64,000 nucleotides of DNA from Geosiphon pyriformis (lineage: Eukaryota > Glomeromycota > Glomeromycetes > Archaeosporales > Geosiphonaceae), in assembly GCA_016748015.1 (NCBI GenBank), contig JAAOMT010000607.1:282017-346016 (forward strand), given 5' to 3'. The notes below the pieces were generated by a model, which searched no databases, had not been told where the DNA came from, and was given only the letters and a program-made list of their open reading frames with translations. Each line of letters begins with the position of its first letter. The stretch's first letter is position 1. The position numbers and the translations under genes were made by a program. Shown one piece after another: positions 1-11,690 of the stretch.

Positions 1-1841
1 CAAGGGTAAACTACAAACACCAGCAGTAACATCTTAAAGAATACAACCACCCACTTGAAAGAAAACAAGAGTTGAATTACTAACTAATCTATCATACCAC
101 TACATACCCAGAAGTGTTATCAACATTACATCAACAGATACATCCACATCAAATATGACATCAACATTCAGATGACTCCTATTCCAAAGTAAACAAAAAA
201 AAGCAGAATTATTAGGAACTTATAGCGAATATTTTAAGGGATTTAATTCACAATTGCCCATGCCATTAGGATTTTGATCACTACCACTTCCACCAGATTT
301 CAGAACCATGAGTTCTTAGGAGGTAATGAAATCTGAGGAAGAAGAAGATGAGGATTGAGAGTTTAACTATCAAAATCTGATCCCAAAAAATTTAGAAACA
401 CAAACTCTGATCATTTAAACTCAGCAAAATCAGAACAATCCAAACTCTAATAATATTAATCAACAAAATTAGAACAATCTAAACCCCAACATTAATAACC
501 AACAACACTTATCTTTGGCAATCATTATTAACCCACTAAAACAACTACTGCCACAACCTCAAATCCAGTTACCACTTCAATAACAACAACAAAACTTAGA
601 TCCAATGGCCTACACTTCAATAGCAAGACTTAAGAAATTCATCAGTAAAAAGAATGATGTCCAAGTATGGCTCAATAACATGAAAAAAGCCATCATGGCT
701 AATAGATGGAATAACACCAAAGCCATGCAAGTCATCTCATATTTTCTCCAAAATACTGCCAATTCATGGTACCAAAGCCTGGTCAACAAATCTCAAGATT
801 TCAATGCATTTAAACTTAAGTTCTTGAGATATTTCAGTAATAATAACAGCATTAACAGGCTGGCAAACACTTTTACTACCATTAAACAAAGAGAAACTGA
901 AGCAGTCACTACTTACTTAGAATGCTTCCACAAAAATCTGTGCCAGATCCAAGCCATTAACACCAATTATTTTACAGTGGCCCAAATTCTAAATCAGTTT
1001 ATTCAGAGATTATGCAGTAACATCTTGCAATACATATGTCTAATGCATCTTGTCGATTTGCAAGCAGCCATTACAAATGCCAGAGATTTTGAAGCAGCTG
1101 AATTAGAAGCCAATCATGTCTAAGCAGTAAATCTAGTAATAAACAGATTATTTAACTTGGATTCCAAATTGAAGCAATTCAGTGAATCAAACAATCAGAA
1201 ATTAGAGAAATACTTAGCTAACAACAATCAAGCAATCTATCAACCTTCATAGCAATGCAATAATCAGGGAAACTTTAATCATTTCCAAAATCAATCATGT
1301 CTATTATTATCAACCAATCAACAGTGGCAACAGAAAACACATGTTTGCCACTATTGTGGTAAACAAAAACACCTACAATTGACTGCCACCATTGCTTAAA
1401 TAACCAATAATCAAGAAATCAATATCAAAACTCTGATTGCTGGTTTCAAACTCCAAATAACCCACCAAACTCAGAACCATATTATCAGAATTACTTGCCA
1501 ATAATACAGCAGCCAATTTATCAAACACCTGTATATTAATCTCCAATCTATTAACTGCAGCTACAAGTAATATATCAACTGCAACCACTAGTAATTTATC
1601 AACCCCAACAACTTCAAACACTATTACCAAACCCAGCTCAGATAACATCAAAAAATTTCAGATCAAGAGTTACTCAAAACTGGAGATCAGTGATGGTTGT
1701 TCATTAACTGATTCCCAGTTCCTTTTACCATCCAACAGGATTACATTCTCAGAATTCGGAAACTGGGCACACCCAAAACCCAAATTCCTAACACTATTTA
1801 AGTCTTCTGGTTATCTCAGAAGACATTCCATCCAATAACAT
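1..1841 (+). pseudogene. Element A gag, interrupted by element B
   Basis: Gag is the structural protein that packages element RNA in a particle. The clearest stretch is 605-1123 (172 residues), a retrotransposon gag domain with the family signature Trp-Leu-Asn-Asn near the start and the conserved block Phe-Leu-Arg-Tyr-Phe-Ser-Asn-Asn-Asn in the middle. Upstream lies a Gln/Asn-rich segment with stops where copies C and D have Gln. At 1346-1388 a zinc knuckle starts correctly (C-x2-C-x4-H), but compared with C one base is missing after the His, which throws the last Cys out of frame. The reading ends abruptly at 1841, where element B begins, and resumes at 13239. Not functional. Confidence 0.85.
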
Positions 1842-2579
1842 TGTTATTCACAAAAGAAAAACAGATATAGAAAAATAATAGACCAATAAGAAATAGGAGT
1901 TAACATGTAAGCACATTGCTTAAGAAATCATAGCACATTGCTTGGAAATATGAACAATCTTATAAAACATAAATTTGGTATATATAGTGGTAGCATTAGA
2001 AGAGAAAAAGACAGATCTCTCTATTTAGATTTAATCTAAGCAACCTTCTCCATCACAAATATTAATAAATAACTATTTGTTATCTCAATCTATTCTCCAC
2101 TATCAACATTTCATGTTGATAGTAATTGATACTTAATTACACTGGAACAATTGCTCTTTATCATGACTATTGACGGAATACTAACTTGCAAATTATTTAG
2201 CTTATTTTTTTAATTTTTTTAATTTTTTTTCTTTATTTTCTTTTTTTTTTGATATTTTGTTATTATGTATTAATTGATTAAAAATAAAGTGCCAAATTAC
2301 TAATATCAAGGATTGCCTGGTAAAAAACCTCTACAAATAGGTAGAACATGTAAAAAAATTACAGATTACTTATCAAAAGATTGCTGGTTATCAAGTTGAA
2401 AAAAGAAATTAACAGAATTGCGATTCTGAGAAGCTATAGATAACAACACTATTGAATCTTTGTTCATTATACAAAGAACTTAATCAAAACCTTCAGATTA
2501 TTATCAATGCAAATAGCTTTTAAGCACCAAGTTACTGGTTTGTTATTTGACTTGAAACCCCAAATAATTACTTGTAACA
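1842..2579 (+). repeat. 5' LTR of element B (type I)
   Basis: Starts TGTTATTCAC and ends CTTGTAACA, giving the terminal inverted repeat TGTTAC/GTAACA with one change. The TATA box is at about 1979-1986 (GTATATATAG), preceded by a contracted version of the 42-bp repeat containing GCACATTGCT. Downstream are the hairpin at 2099-2123, a T-rich tract (about 2200-2255) and an AATAAA-like stretch. This is the shortest type I LTR in the window. Confidence 0.92.
2099..2123 (+). other. LTR hairpin, element B 5' copy
   Basis: Perfect 10-bp stem: ACTATCAACA pairs with TGTTGATAGT around the 5-nt loop TTTCA. It lies about 115 bp downstream of the TATA box, so it would be in the transcript. Confidence 0.8.
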
Positions 2580-2598
2580 TTTAATGCTTTCTGTAAGG
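2580..2598 (+). other. Primer binding site of element B, decayed
   Basis: Follows the LTR after a 2-nt spacer. The best copy (element D, 37085-37101) reads TGGTGCTCCCTGTAAGG; here it is AATGCTTTCTGTAAGG, with G-to-A and C-to-T changes. The D sequence is complementary to a tRNA 3' end: CCA, a discriminator A, a 7-nt acceptor strand and the T-stem. I cannot name the amino acid. Confidence 0.72.
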
Positions 2599-2641
2599 TA
2601 TAATCCTACAGAAAACCAGCACCAACAATAATTATCCAAAA

Positions 2642-4940
2642 GTGGCAAAACCAGAAAACATAGAAGCAAATCATTTAGGATTTGCCAAATTCTTGTTTCA
2701 ACAGTACAGCCAACAATTAGGATTAAACAATAACCATTTCTCAGTAAAATCATCTTTCAATTTCTATGTCAATAATAAAATCACAGACTGCTTAAGAGGA
2801 ACAGTTAACATCGAATCAGCAAGAAAAAACTTTTATACAGAATTATTTCAACACATTAGCTTACCAAGAAACCACAGTTTCACACCAATTATTAAGGAAA
2901 TTAACTAAACTATTGAAAGATACTTTCAACAACAATTTCCTATCATTTATGCAGACAAATGCAAAGAAAGATTACAAACACCAGCAGTAATGCCTAAAAA
3001 AATACAACTACCAACTTGCAAGAAACAAAAAATCAAATCCTCACCATATTCATTATATTATCACATCTTCAGAAGCATGATCAATATTTTATCAGCAGGC
3101 GTGTCCACATCAAATGCTACATCAATCTTTGGATAATTCCTATTTCAAAGTAAACAAAAAAAAGCAGAATTATTAAGACCATATGGCGAATATTTTGAAG
3201 AATTTAAATCATGATCACCAACACTATCAGAATATCAATCACTACCATCTTAACCTGATTTTGGAATTTCTAACCTGTAGGAAGTAACCAAATCAGAAAA
3301 AAAAGAAGAAGATCAGGAATTTACTTACCAAAATCTGATCTCAGAAAACCCAGACATTGAAACTCTAAGCTTTCAAACACAGCAAGATCTAAATTTAGAA
3401 AATCCAAAAATTAGAACTTCGAATATTCAAACACTGTCAAATCAGAACAATCAAAATCTCGATTTAATTAATTAATAACACATACCTCCAGAAATCATTC
3501 AACTAATTGAACCAATTGGCCAACCACTACAACAACCAAATCAGCAAATCTAACAGCCACCAGTACCATTTTAACAACTCCAACAGCTGCTTTAATAGCC
3601 ACAACAACCTCAATAGCCACTACAACAACCATTAAACTTGAATTTAATGGCCTATGCTCCAATTACCAAACTTGAGAAATTTACTGGCAAAAAAGACAAT
3701 GCCCAAGCATAGATTAATAATGTCACAAAAGCTATCACCACTAATAATTGGGATAATGTTAGAGCACTTTAAGCAATCTCATACTTCTTACAAGACATCA
3801 CTGATTCTTGGTATCAAAGCTTGATCAACAAACCTGTCACCTTTGACACATTTAAAACAGAGTTTTTGAGATACTTTAGCAACAATAATAATATCAATTG
3901 CCTGGCCAACACTTTTATTACCATGAAACAAGGGGAAACTGAAACAGTCACTACATACCTAAGATGCTTTCATAGAAACTTGTGTCAAATTCAGACAATT
4001 CAAGCAGATTATTTTACAGTACCACAGATTCTAAACCAATTTATTAGAGGTTTGTACAGTAACATTCTCCAATGCATACACCCATTACACCCAGTAGACC
4101 TCCAAGCTACAGTTAACAATGCCAGAGATTTTGAAGCTGCTGAACTTAAAGCAAACCACACCCAAGCCATTAATCTAGTGATGAATAGATCATTTGAATT
4201 GGATTCTAAATTGAAACAATTCAGTGATTTAATCAACCAGAAATTAGAAGAATACATAGTTAACAATTGCACAATTTATTAGCCATCACAACAATGCAAT
4301 AATTTAGGAAATATGATTTGTTTCCAAAATCAGTCATGTCTACTATCATCATCAAGTCAGCCATGGCAGCCTGAGATGCATGTCTGCCACAACTGTGATA
4401 AACAAAGCCATATCTGAGTTAACTGTCATTCTTATAGTAACTCACAATTAAGAAATCATTACAGAAACCCTGATTGCAGATTTCAGATTCTGAACTATCA
4501 TCCAAATCAAGATCAATATCAACCCACTTACCTGCCAATAATACAGTAACCAATATATCAACCACTAGTATATGTACCTCCAAGCTATCAACTACAGCCA
4601 CCAGCAATTTATCAACCACAGCCCTAAGCAATCTATCAACCACAGTCACCAGTAATTTATTAACCTCAACTAATTCAAACACAACTCCAAAACCCAGCTC
4701 AAATGACATTAGGCAATTCAAGATCCAGAATCACTTAAAACTGGAGATTGGCAATAGTTGTTTACCAACCAATTTCCAGCTTTTTGCACCAATCAACAGA
4801 ATCATAGTTGTGAAATTCAGGAACTGGATCCACCCAAAATCCAAATTTCCAACACTATTTAAGTCTCTTGGTTATTTCAGAAGACGTTTAATTCCACAAC
4901 CTGGGATCCAATCAACAATTTATACTTATCAACAACATCC
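2642..4940 (+). pseudogene. Element B gag
   Basis: The gag reading starts at 2642 with GTG where element D has ATG (37041); C also has GTG. The N-terminal 88 residues run to 2908, where TAA replaces the CAA seen in C. The gag core is at about 3648-4282, including the conserved Phe-Leu-Arg-Tyr-Phe-Ser-Asn-Asn block. A CCHC knuckle lies at 4385-4426 (C-x2-C-x4-H-x4-C) with one TGA inside it, where Arg CGA is likely ancestral. A tail of Tyr-Gln-Pro repeats follows at 4548-4680. Gag and protease are in the same frame with no shift, so the ancestor probably made one Gag-Pol polyprotein. At least a dozen stops make this copy dead. Confidence 0.85.
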
Positions 4941-4954
4941 CACCAGCAACCATC

Positions 4955-5780
4955 ATGAAAAACGAGTTACTTGCCACTATATTTCCCTTTGAAATTGACA
5001 AATTTTCAGAAGTCTTATTGTTCAGTAAAGCTGCCCTCAAAGAGAAACCCATAACTGCGATATATACTGATGCCAAAATTGATAGTCAGTTCATCAAACT
5101 AATTCTAGATAGTGGATCAGCTGGCAGCATCATTATCAAGCAACTCATGGATCAATTAGGTCACTGAGTTGACTGCACTGCCAGTGTCAGAATCATTACA
5201 GCTAATGGAACAACAAAAACTCCTATTGGTGAAATAGACGACTTCTCTATTGAAGTCAACAGCATTACAGTACCAATCAAAGTTTGGGTTATGGAAGCTA
5301 TTCAGTACTAAGCTCTTGTTGGTAATGACTAGCTGTTCAAAACAAATGCAATGCTTAACTGAACTACATAAGAGTTGCAAATTAGTCAGAATGGCCAACA
5401 CACATGAATACCAGCAATGTGCAGCCACTTTAAACCCAGCACTGCAATATGGCCACTTATTCACTTTAAAAAAGAGAAAAAAAAACCTACCTGGAAAGCA
5501 TATCAAGTATTATGGGCCAAAGACAACTACAACAAACTACCACTCATACTATTCTGGGATGACAACAGCAAATGAAAACAGAAAGAAGAACTTACCTGAA
5601 ACACTGACCAAGCCTGAGAAATTGATAACAATCAAGACAAGCTACCAAGTTGAAAGTAAAAAGAAACCAACAAGGGAAAAAGAAAGGAAAAAGAAGAAGA
5701 AACAACACTCATAAACACTGTTATTTATAATTTCTACACCTATGCTACATCACAATAATTTACCTATCACTAATTAAAGC
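4955..5780 (+). pseudogene. Element B aspartic protease and Lys/Glu-rich linker
   Basis: Retropepsin-type protease that would cut the polyprotein. The catalytic Asp-Ser-Gly is at 5108-5116, within Ile-Leu-Asp-Ser-Gly-Ser-Ala-Gly-Ser. A second hydrophobic strand follows (Pro-Ile-Gly-Glu-Ile-Asp, then the Val-Gly-Asn-Asp region near 5310). Stops interrupt it at 5165, at the Gln of the later Gln-Tyr-Gln motif (near 5310) and after Asn-Asp. From about 5460 a very basic and acidic linker (runs of Lys, Glu, Thr) leads to the cysteine module. Copy A keeps Asp-Ser-Gly too; copy D has lost it. Confidence 0.8.
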
Positions 5781-6640
5781 TCATATACATTGATTGTGGC
5801 AAGAAATTATTGTCAATGGGCACATGCTGTGGTGACAATAAGAAATACCACACAGCAACAAAATTCTACTGTCACTCATGCATTATAAAACATTTTGGAT
5901 GACCAAAATGACAAAAAAAATAGGACAATAAATCTTGTCTTATTTGTGAGGAAACCTTATTGGACAAAAGAATATGGAATGATATTTTTAGATGAAGAAA
6001 AACTTGTGACAAATTGTGCCAATACATGATTCTAATTAGTGACTGGGTAAAAAAAGAGACTTCAATAGAAGCTGTCTGGACAGTTGTCCATACAACGATG
6101 ACAAAATCTGGCAAATGGTACTCACCAAAATTGAAGAAGCATCTCCAGAAGAAATAAGAATAATTAAAAACAACCTACCAGAACTTATAGAACTTGACTG
6201 GGGCCCAAACCCAAATATTGTCTTAGAGTCTATAAATTCAAAACAATTCCACAAACACTACCAAGAATTGGCATCCACTTAAAAAGAACAAAAGCAATAG
6301 TTGGAAAAAATAAACACTCAACTATGTAACCACTGTTTGATCTCATGTGACTTTTAATACTGTAATGAGTATGACCTCATTTACAATCTACCACCACACA
6401 TGATCTACACGATCCAAAAGAAAAAAGAACCAATTAACAGCTGCACATTGGAATTGGAATCAAATTTCAATCCTGATTCAAACTCCGACAATGATGACAA
6501 CAAAAGCAATGATTCCAGTTCTGTTTAATATGGTCACAATGACAATAATTTTAACTCTAATTCAAACTCTGAACAATATATTGCACTTCTTGACCTCAAC
6601 AAGAAGCAGAAACTAAAATAATTCAGCAATAATAATGAAA
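5781..6640 (+). pseudogene. Element B cysteine modules 1 and 2 between protease and dUTPase
   Basis: I do not recognise this as a named family. Module 1 (5786-6019) has four cysteine pairs with spacing C-x2-C-x24-C-x2-C-x18-C-x2-C-x19-C-x3-C, identical to that in copy A. The first Cys here is Tyr (TAC for TGC). Such pairs suggest two zinc sites. A Trp-containing region follows (near 6105-6260). Module 2 (6325-6372) has C-x2-C-x3-C-x4-C-x2-C in copy A; here the last Cys is Tyr. A Ser/Asn/Asp-rich spacer runs to the dUTPase. There is a frame change between the two modules. Zinc or nucleic-acid binding is inferred. Confidence 0.7.
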
Positions 6641-6645
6641 GTATT

Positions 6646-7431
6646 ATGCCAAAATGTGCACATAATACTGATGCAGGATTTGATCTGAGATACCCTAAAA
6701 AAGAAATCATCAAATTGGAACCAAATTTGTGCACATGTATTAATTTCAAAATAGCACTGGTAATTCTAGCAACAACTATGATTCAATTAGCATCTAGAAG
6801 TAGTTTAGCAAAAAGAGAGATCAACATCAAAGAAGGAATAATTGATGCAGAATATATAGAAAATATTATTACTATGCTACAAAATGACTTAAAAAAGGCC
6901 TATATTATAGAGCCAAATGAAAAGATAGCACAGACAATATTTCTGCCTCTGGTAAAAATAGCTCAGTTAGTTTCAGTGAAAAATAGAGAAGAGTTAGAGA
7001 TTACTGTAAAAGAGATACAGAGATTTGGATCAACAGGTAGAATAAATGTACCAGTCAATATAGCAGAGGAAGAAATTGTTGACAAAGGAGAAATTATCTC
7101 AATCCATCAATCAATTTCCATTTCATCATATGACCAATACATGTACACTATAGATAGGAAAGTGAAGAATCAAGCACAGATTTTTGAAGCAGAACCAATT
7201 TTTTGTGAAGCAGGAGAAATTGGACTAGTTAATATCCACATACCAGCCAAGAACTATAATCACATCAAAATTTCCATCTACAACAACACAAGAAATATTA
7301 TAAAAATACCAGAAAGAACCATCATTAGATATCTAAGCACAGAAGTAGAAGACCAACCACAAAACTCTATTCCAGACTTTCCACAGCTTTGTGAATATGT
7401 TGACATCACATCACAAACAATTTACAGATAA
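6646..7431 (+). pseudogene. Element B dUTPase domain plus beta-rich linker
   Basis: Trimeric-type dUTPase, which hydrolyses dUTP to dUMP and so limits uracil in newly made DNA. All five motifs are seen in one open stretch of 261 residues: I, Ala-Gly-Phe-Asp-Leu (10-14); II, Ser-Arg-Ser-Ser-Leu (50-54); III, Gly-Ile-Ile-Asp-Ala-Glu-Tyr (64-70, with the catalytic Asp67 and Tyr70); IV, Lys-Ile-Ala-Gln (93-96); V, Phe-Gly-Ser-Thr-Gly-Arg (127-132). This is the best dUTPase copy in the window. Gly residues next to the motifs have become Glu, as G-to-A would cause. Residues 150-261 form the linker found before RT in this family, ending near Tyr-Val-Asp-Ile-Thr-Ser. Confidence 0.85.
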
Positions 7432-8505
7432 AGTAAATGTTATTTGTTCCAACTGGAACAATTGGAACAAATGAACATGGAAAACTTAAATTCATTTCAA
7501 TAGATACAACTCAAGATGTTACTCAACAACTTTAATGACATCTTTGCCAGTAAAAATGAATTTGGCCATACCAATATCATCCAACATCAAATCAAAACTG
7601 GAGATACAATGTTAATTAAACAAAGAGCATATCAAGTACCACCAGCCAGCCATAAGATCATTTGTCAAGAAATCAACCAGATGCTTAATAATGAGTTAAT
7701 TTAACTATCAATAAGCCCATAGTTATTACCAATGGTACTAGTCCATAAAAAAAATGGAAAAATCTGTTTTTGTGTAGATTACTAGAAACTGAATAAAGTA
7801 ACAAAAAGAGACAGCTATCCAACTTCAAAAATCCAAAAGCTGTTCGATGTTTTTGAAGAAAAGAAATGGTTCTCAACTTTGGACTTAAACAGTAACTATT
7901 GGCAAATAACCATAAAACCAGAAGACAAAGAAAACAGCTTTTACAACTCAAGAAAAAAAATTTGAGTTTGAAGTAATATCATTTGGCTTGATGAATGCAT
8001 CAACAACATTCCAATGGCTGATAGAAATTGTTTATACTAGACTGTTATGGAAATCAGTAGTCATATATCTAGATAATACCAATATGTTCTCGAAAACATT
8101 TGATAATCATCTACATCATTTCCAACAAGTATTTGAAAAACTAAAAAGAGCTGGATTGAAGCTAAATGAATGCTTCTTTGGAAAAACTGAACTCAAATTT
8201 TTGGGACATGTTGTAAACAAAGACAGTATCAAAACAAATCCAGATAAGATAGAAGCTATTAAGAACTTTTTAGTACCAACTAATCTCACAAAATTAAGAA
8301 CATTTTTGGGATTGGCTGGATACTACCACCACTTTATCAAAGACTTTTCCAAAATAGCTCAACCATTACACCAACTCCAAACAAAGAACACCAAATACAA
8401 ATGGACTGAAACTCAGAAAAAAGCTTTTAATATACTAAGAAGAAAACTTATTCAGACTCCAGTATTAATCTATCCAAATCATAGCAAACCATTCATCATT
8501 ACCAC
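7432..8505 (+). pseudogene. Element B reverse transcriptase, split from RNase H by a solo LTR
   Basis: Ty3/gypsy RT. The N-terminal part is at 7516-7704 and the fingers motif Phe-Cys-Val-Asp-Tyr near 7771-7785. A frameshift lies in an A-run near 7940. The palm and thumb are at 7988-8500. The catalytic box reads Tyr-Leu-Asp-Asn (about 8068-8079) rather than Tyr-x-Asp-Asp, so the second metal-binding Asp is missing. The thumb block Leu-Lys-Phe-Leu-Gly-His-Val is clear. The coding sequence stops at 8505 at the solo LTR and continues in frame at 9892 after its duplicated target. Confidence 0.87.
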
Positions 8506-9887
8506 TGTTACCAAAAGATTTTCACACTTTTTAATGCAAAAATTACAACACATACAATGGAAATTAACATTAAAATCATGTGAAAAAGACCTATATCATT
8601 GTATTTAATCAACAAAATCAGCCGGCAATCTGAAAATAAATGATCAGCAATCAATCCAATTACAACAAAGAAATATGGTACAATTTAACAGTTTAACTAA
8701 GTTGGATACAAAGAAATCTTGGCAAACTAAGAAACACCAATAGAAATAAATGATTAATGCATGTAATCAGATAACAACAGATTTTGTTATGCTTCAAAAT
8801 TCTCATATGTCCTTATTGGAACAATCTAATATTCCAGATCTGCAATTAATAATTAATCAATTGATCTACTTCTGATTATGTTGATCATAATCACAATTGG
8901 TATCATTGATTTACAATCAATGTTCTAGATCCAGCTATCTAAAATCTGATCATCTAAATTATTAGTTCTTGGATAAATAACAGGCTGAGTAAGCTTATCA
9001 TAAATTAATTAATTAAATGTATATAAATAATTGATGTATTTTAAATAATTCTAATATAGTATGTAGATCTGATATAATTTAACTATATATACAGCTCCTT
9101 TGTCAGCTCAAAAAAGCATTAGTTCAATACTGAGCCAACTCTTTGCTATAGTTTTATAGTGAGCAGTTAGTCCTTTTCTCTATTTTTCACTCTTTTTTTC
9201 TCTTCTTTCTATGCTCTAAATACTTGTTATTACAATTTCAAGTATGCTTTCTCATATTCCTTATCACCATTTGGAATTATGTTATTTATAACTTCTTATC
9301 TATTTGTTAATAATATTATCAAGCTTTTTATTACTTCTGATCTTTCAAATCATGTGTTATCACCATTTTATATTAAGTCTTGTTTCACCAAACAAGTTAT
9401 TAAATATAAAAATAAGTAATAAAGTATCATGTTATTAGAGAATGGTTTCAACAATAAAAAGTTTAAATCTATTTCAGTTATGTTTTACTCTTACAATCTT
9501 TTATCATTTTTATAACTTCGTTTTCAAAGCAGACATTTGAATACCATACCCTTTTGATAACTAATTAAAAGAATTTTGGTTACAATTTCCTTAAGTAGTT
9601 TTGGTTTCTTCTTGTTGCTAGTTGCACTTTTGATACATATAAAGAGATGTGACTTCTCTTCCCCCTTTTAAATACCTAAGACTGATTCTTGCCCAAAAAC
9701 AAATAATAATGACAATATTTTCTCTCACTTTTAATAACTTTATTATATACCTTTTTTTTGCTCTCCCACTTACTGAAATAGTCCATACACCCATAATATG
9801 CTATAGTTTGTAGTATAATCATGATAATGTGTGTTACCAGTTGAGCTAAAAAATGGTCTCTAATACTGACAAAAACCATTGGTAACA
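8506..9887 (+). mobile_element. Solo LTR, 1.4 kb family, copy 1
   Basis: Begins TGTTACCAA and ends TTGGTAACA, a 9-bp terminal inverted repeat. It is flanked by CCAC (8502-8505 and 9888-9891), and removing it restores the RT to RNase H frame of element B. No gene inside. A TATA-like stretch is at about 9080-9095, followed by a T/C-rich run. A second copy is at 52588-53990. The strand is taken from the TATA-like stretch and is tentative. A plain solo LTR fits best; a short non-autonomous element cannot be excluded. Confidence 0.82.
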
Positions 9888-10260
9888 CCACTAATACATC
9901 AGACCAAGCATTAGAAGCAGTACTATCACAAAAAAAACCAGATAAAAGAGAACATCCAATAGCATACACCAGTCAAAGCTTAATGCCAGCCAAAAAAAAC
10001 TATGAAACACTAGTACTGGAACACTTAGCAATCTACTGGGCTGTTATGAAATAGAAAAAATACTTAAGCCAAAAGTTTGAGATACACACTGATTACAAAA
10101 GATTGACTTTAATTCAGAAACAAAAATTTGGAGATGATTGACATGCAAGATGAAAAATAGCACTTTCACTATATAATTTTATGATACATTATAAAAAAAG
10201 AAAGAAAAATAAAAATACTGATGGTTTGTTATAAATGAAACAAATCTGAACATTTCAACT
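9888..10260 (+). pseudogene. Element B RNase H
   Basis: RNase H that would degrade the RNA template. The first catalytic Asp is Asn here (Thr-Asn-Thr-Ser). The Glu of Leu-Glu-His-Leu-Ala-Ile-Tyr-Trp, the Asp of His-Thr-Asp-Tyr-Lys and the final Asp of Thr-Asp-Gly-Leu-Leu are kept. Trp codons of the Met-Lys-Trp-Lys-Lys motif and of His-Ala-Arg-Trp-Lys are stops (TAG, TGA). Confidence 0.82.
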
Positions 10261-10299
10261 CAAAAATATAACAAAATCTGAACATTAAACACAAAAATA

Positions 10300-11690
10300 T
10301 AACAAAAAATAAACACACAAAAATACCAACAACTCCAATATTATATAAATACTCAACAGTTCAAAGAAAAATTATCTCAAAAAGAACAAAATCAGATTAA
10401 ACAACAATCAAAATATTTTATCAATCATCAAAATATACTTTACTGGAAAAATAGACAAGATTTAGATTAACCAACCAGAGTAATGACAGAATTAGAGAAA
10501 GAAACAATACTATTTAACATGTACTCTAATCCAACAACAGGACATTTTTATAAAGAAACAACTATAAAAAAAATTAGAAAAAAATACTATTGGCTATCTA
10601 TGTATCCAGATATTATCCAATATGTTCAAAATTGTAATGTTTATTAAAAAAAAGGAGGAACAAAACCCAGTAAACCACTGAGACCAATCAAAATAAGACA
10701 ACCATTCGATCACATTGGAATTGACTTAGTCAGACCATTAACAATCACTAGTAAAGACAACAGATATATTATAGTAGCCATGGATTATCTTACCAAATGG
10801 CCAGAAGCAAAAGCTATTCAAAGAGCAGATGTGGAATCCATTGCTGAATTTGTTCACCAAGATCTAATTTGTCGACATAGATGTCCAAAAGAATTACTAT
10901 TAGATTAAGGAATACACTTTGTGAATAAAATATTAGCTGAGTTAAGTCAAAGATTTGGAATCAAAAGACTATTATTATCACTATACTATTCATAAACGAA
11001 TGGCTTAGTTAAAAGATTTAATAGAACATTGTGTAAAGCAATTGCCAAAATCAGCCAAGAAAATTAAGAAGAATGGAATTTGTTTATATTATCAGTATTA
11101 TTTGCTTATTAGACAATAAAGCAAGATACCACACAAGCAACACTATTTGAATTGGTATACAGTAGAACAGCAATATTATCAGTTGAGATAGAGATTAATA
11201 CATATCCAACTGAACCAATAACAGAAGATAATTTCCAAGAAACATTGTTGAAAAGAACATATAACTTAATGGAAACACTAAAAAACAGATGATAAAAAAC
11301 AGCTAATAATATCCAAAAGTCTCAAAAAAAGCAAAAAAAATAACACAATAACCAACTACCAGATAAACTAGTTGAATTCAAGATTGGAGACAAAGTACTC
11401 TTACATCATACTAAAGTGAAAAAACAATGGAGTAGAAAATTCAATCCCAAATAGAATAGACCATTTCACATAGAAAAAATTCTAGGAAATAGAGCTTATA
11501 AATTAAGATGGGACAACAAAATTTTAGCCAAAGCAGCATATGATAATTAACTGAAACCATATTACCAGATAGTATCATTATTCACCAATAATATTCCACA
11601 ACTGGGAGTACAATGAATACTAGTCCAACCAGGTGAAATTCCACAAAATCTGGAACCAATCATAATCATTGGACCAAACACGTAAAATTG
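10300..11690 (+). pseudogene. Element B integrase with GPY/F-like C-terminus
   Basis: DDE integrase that would insert the cDNA. The N-terminal zinc region is at about 10515-10650 (first His changed to Tyr, last Cys lost). In the core, the first Asp is in Gly-Ile-Asp-Leu (about 10720) and the second in Leu-Leu-Leu-Asp (about 10905, followed by a stop for Gln). The Glu of Val-Glu-Arg-Phe-Asn is Lys (GAA to AAA), so the catalytic triad is broken. The C-terminal part has the Pro-Phe-His-Ile ... Ala-Tyr-Lys-Leu pattern of a GPY/F module (about 11455-11510). The reading ends at the TGA near 11689 that all five copies share. Confidence 0.85.
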
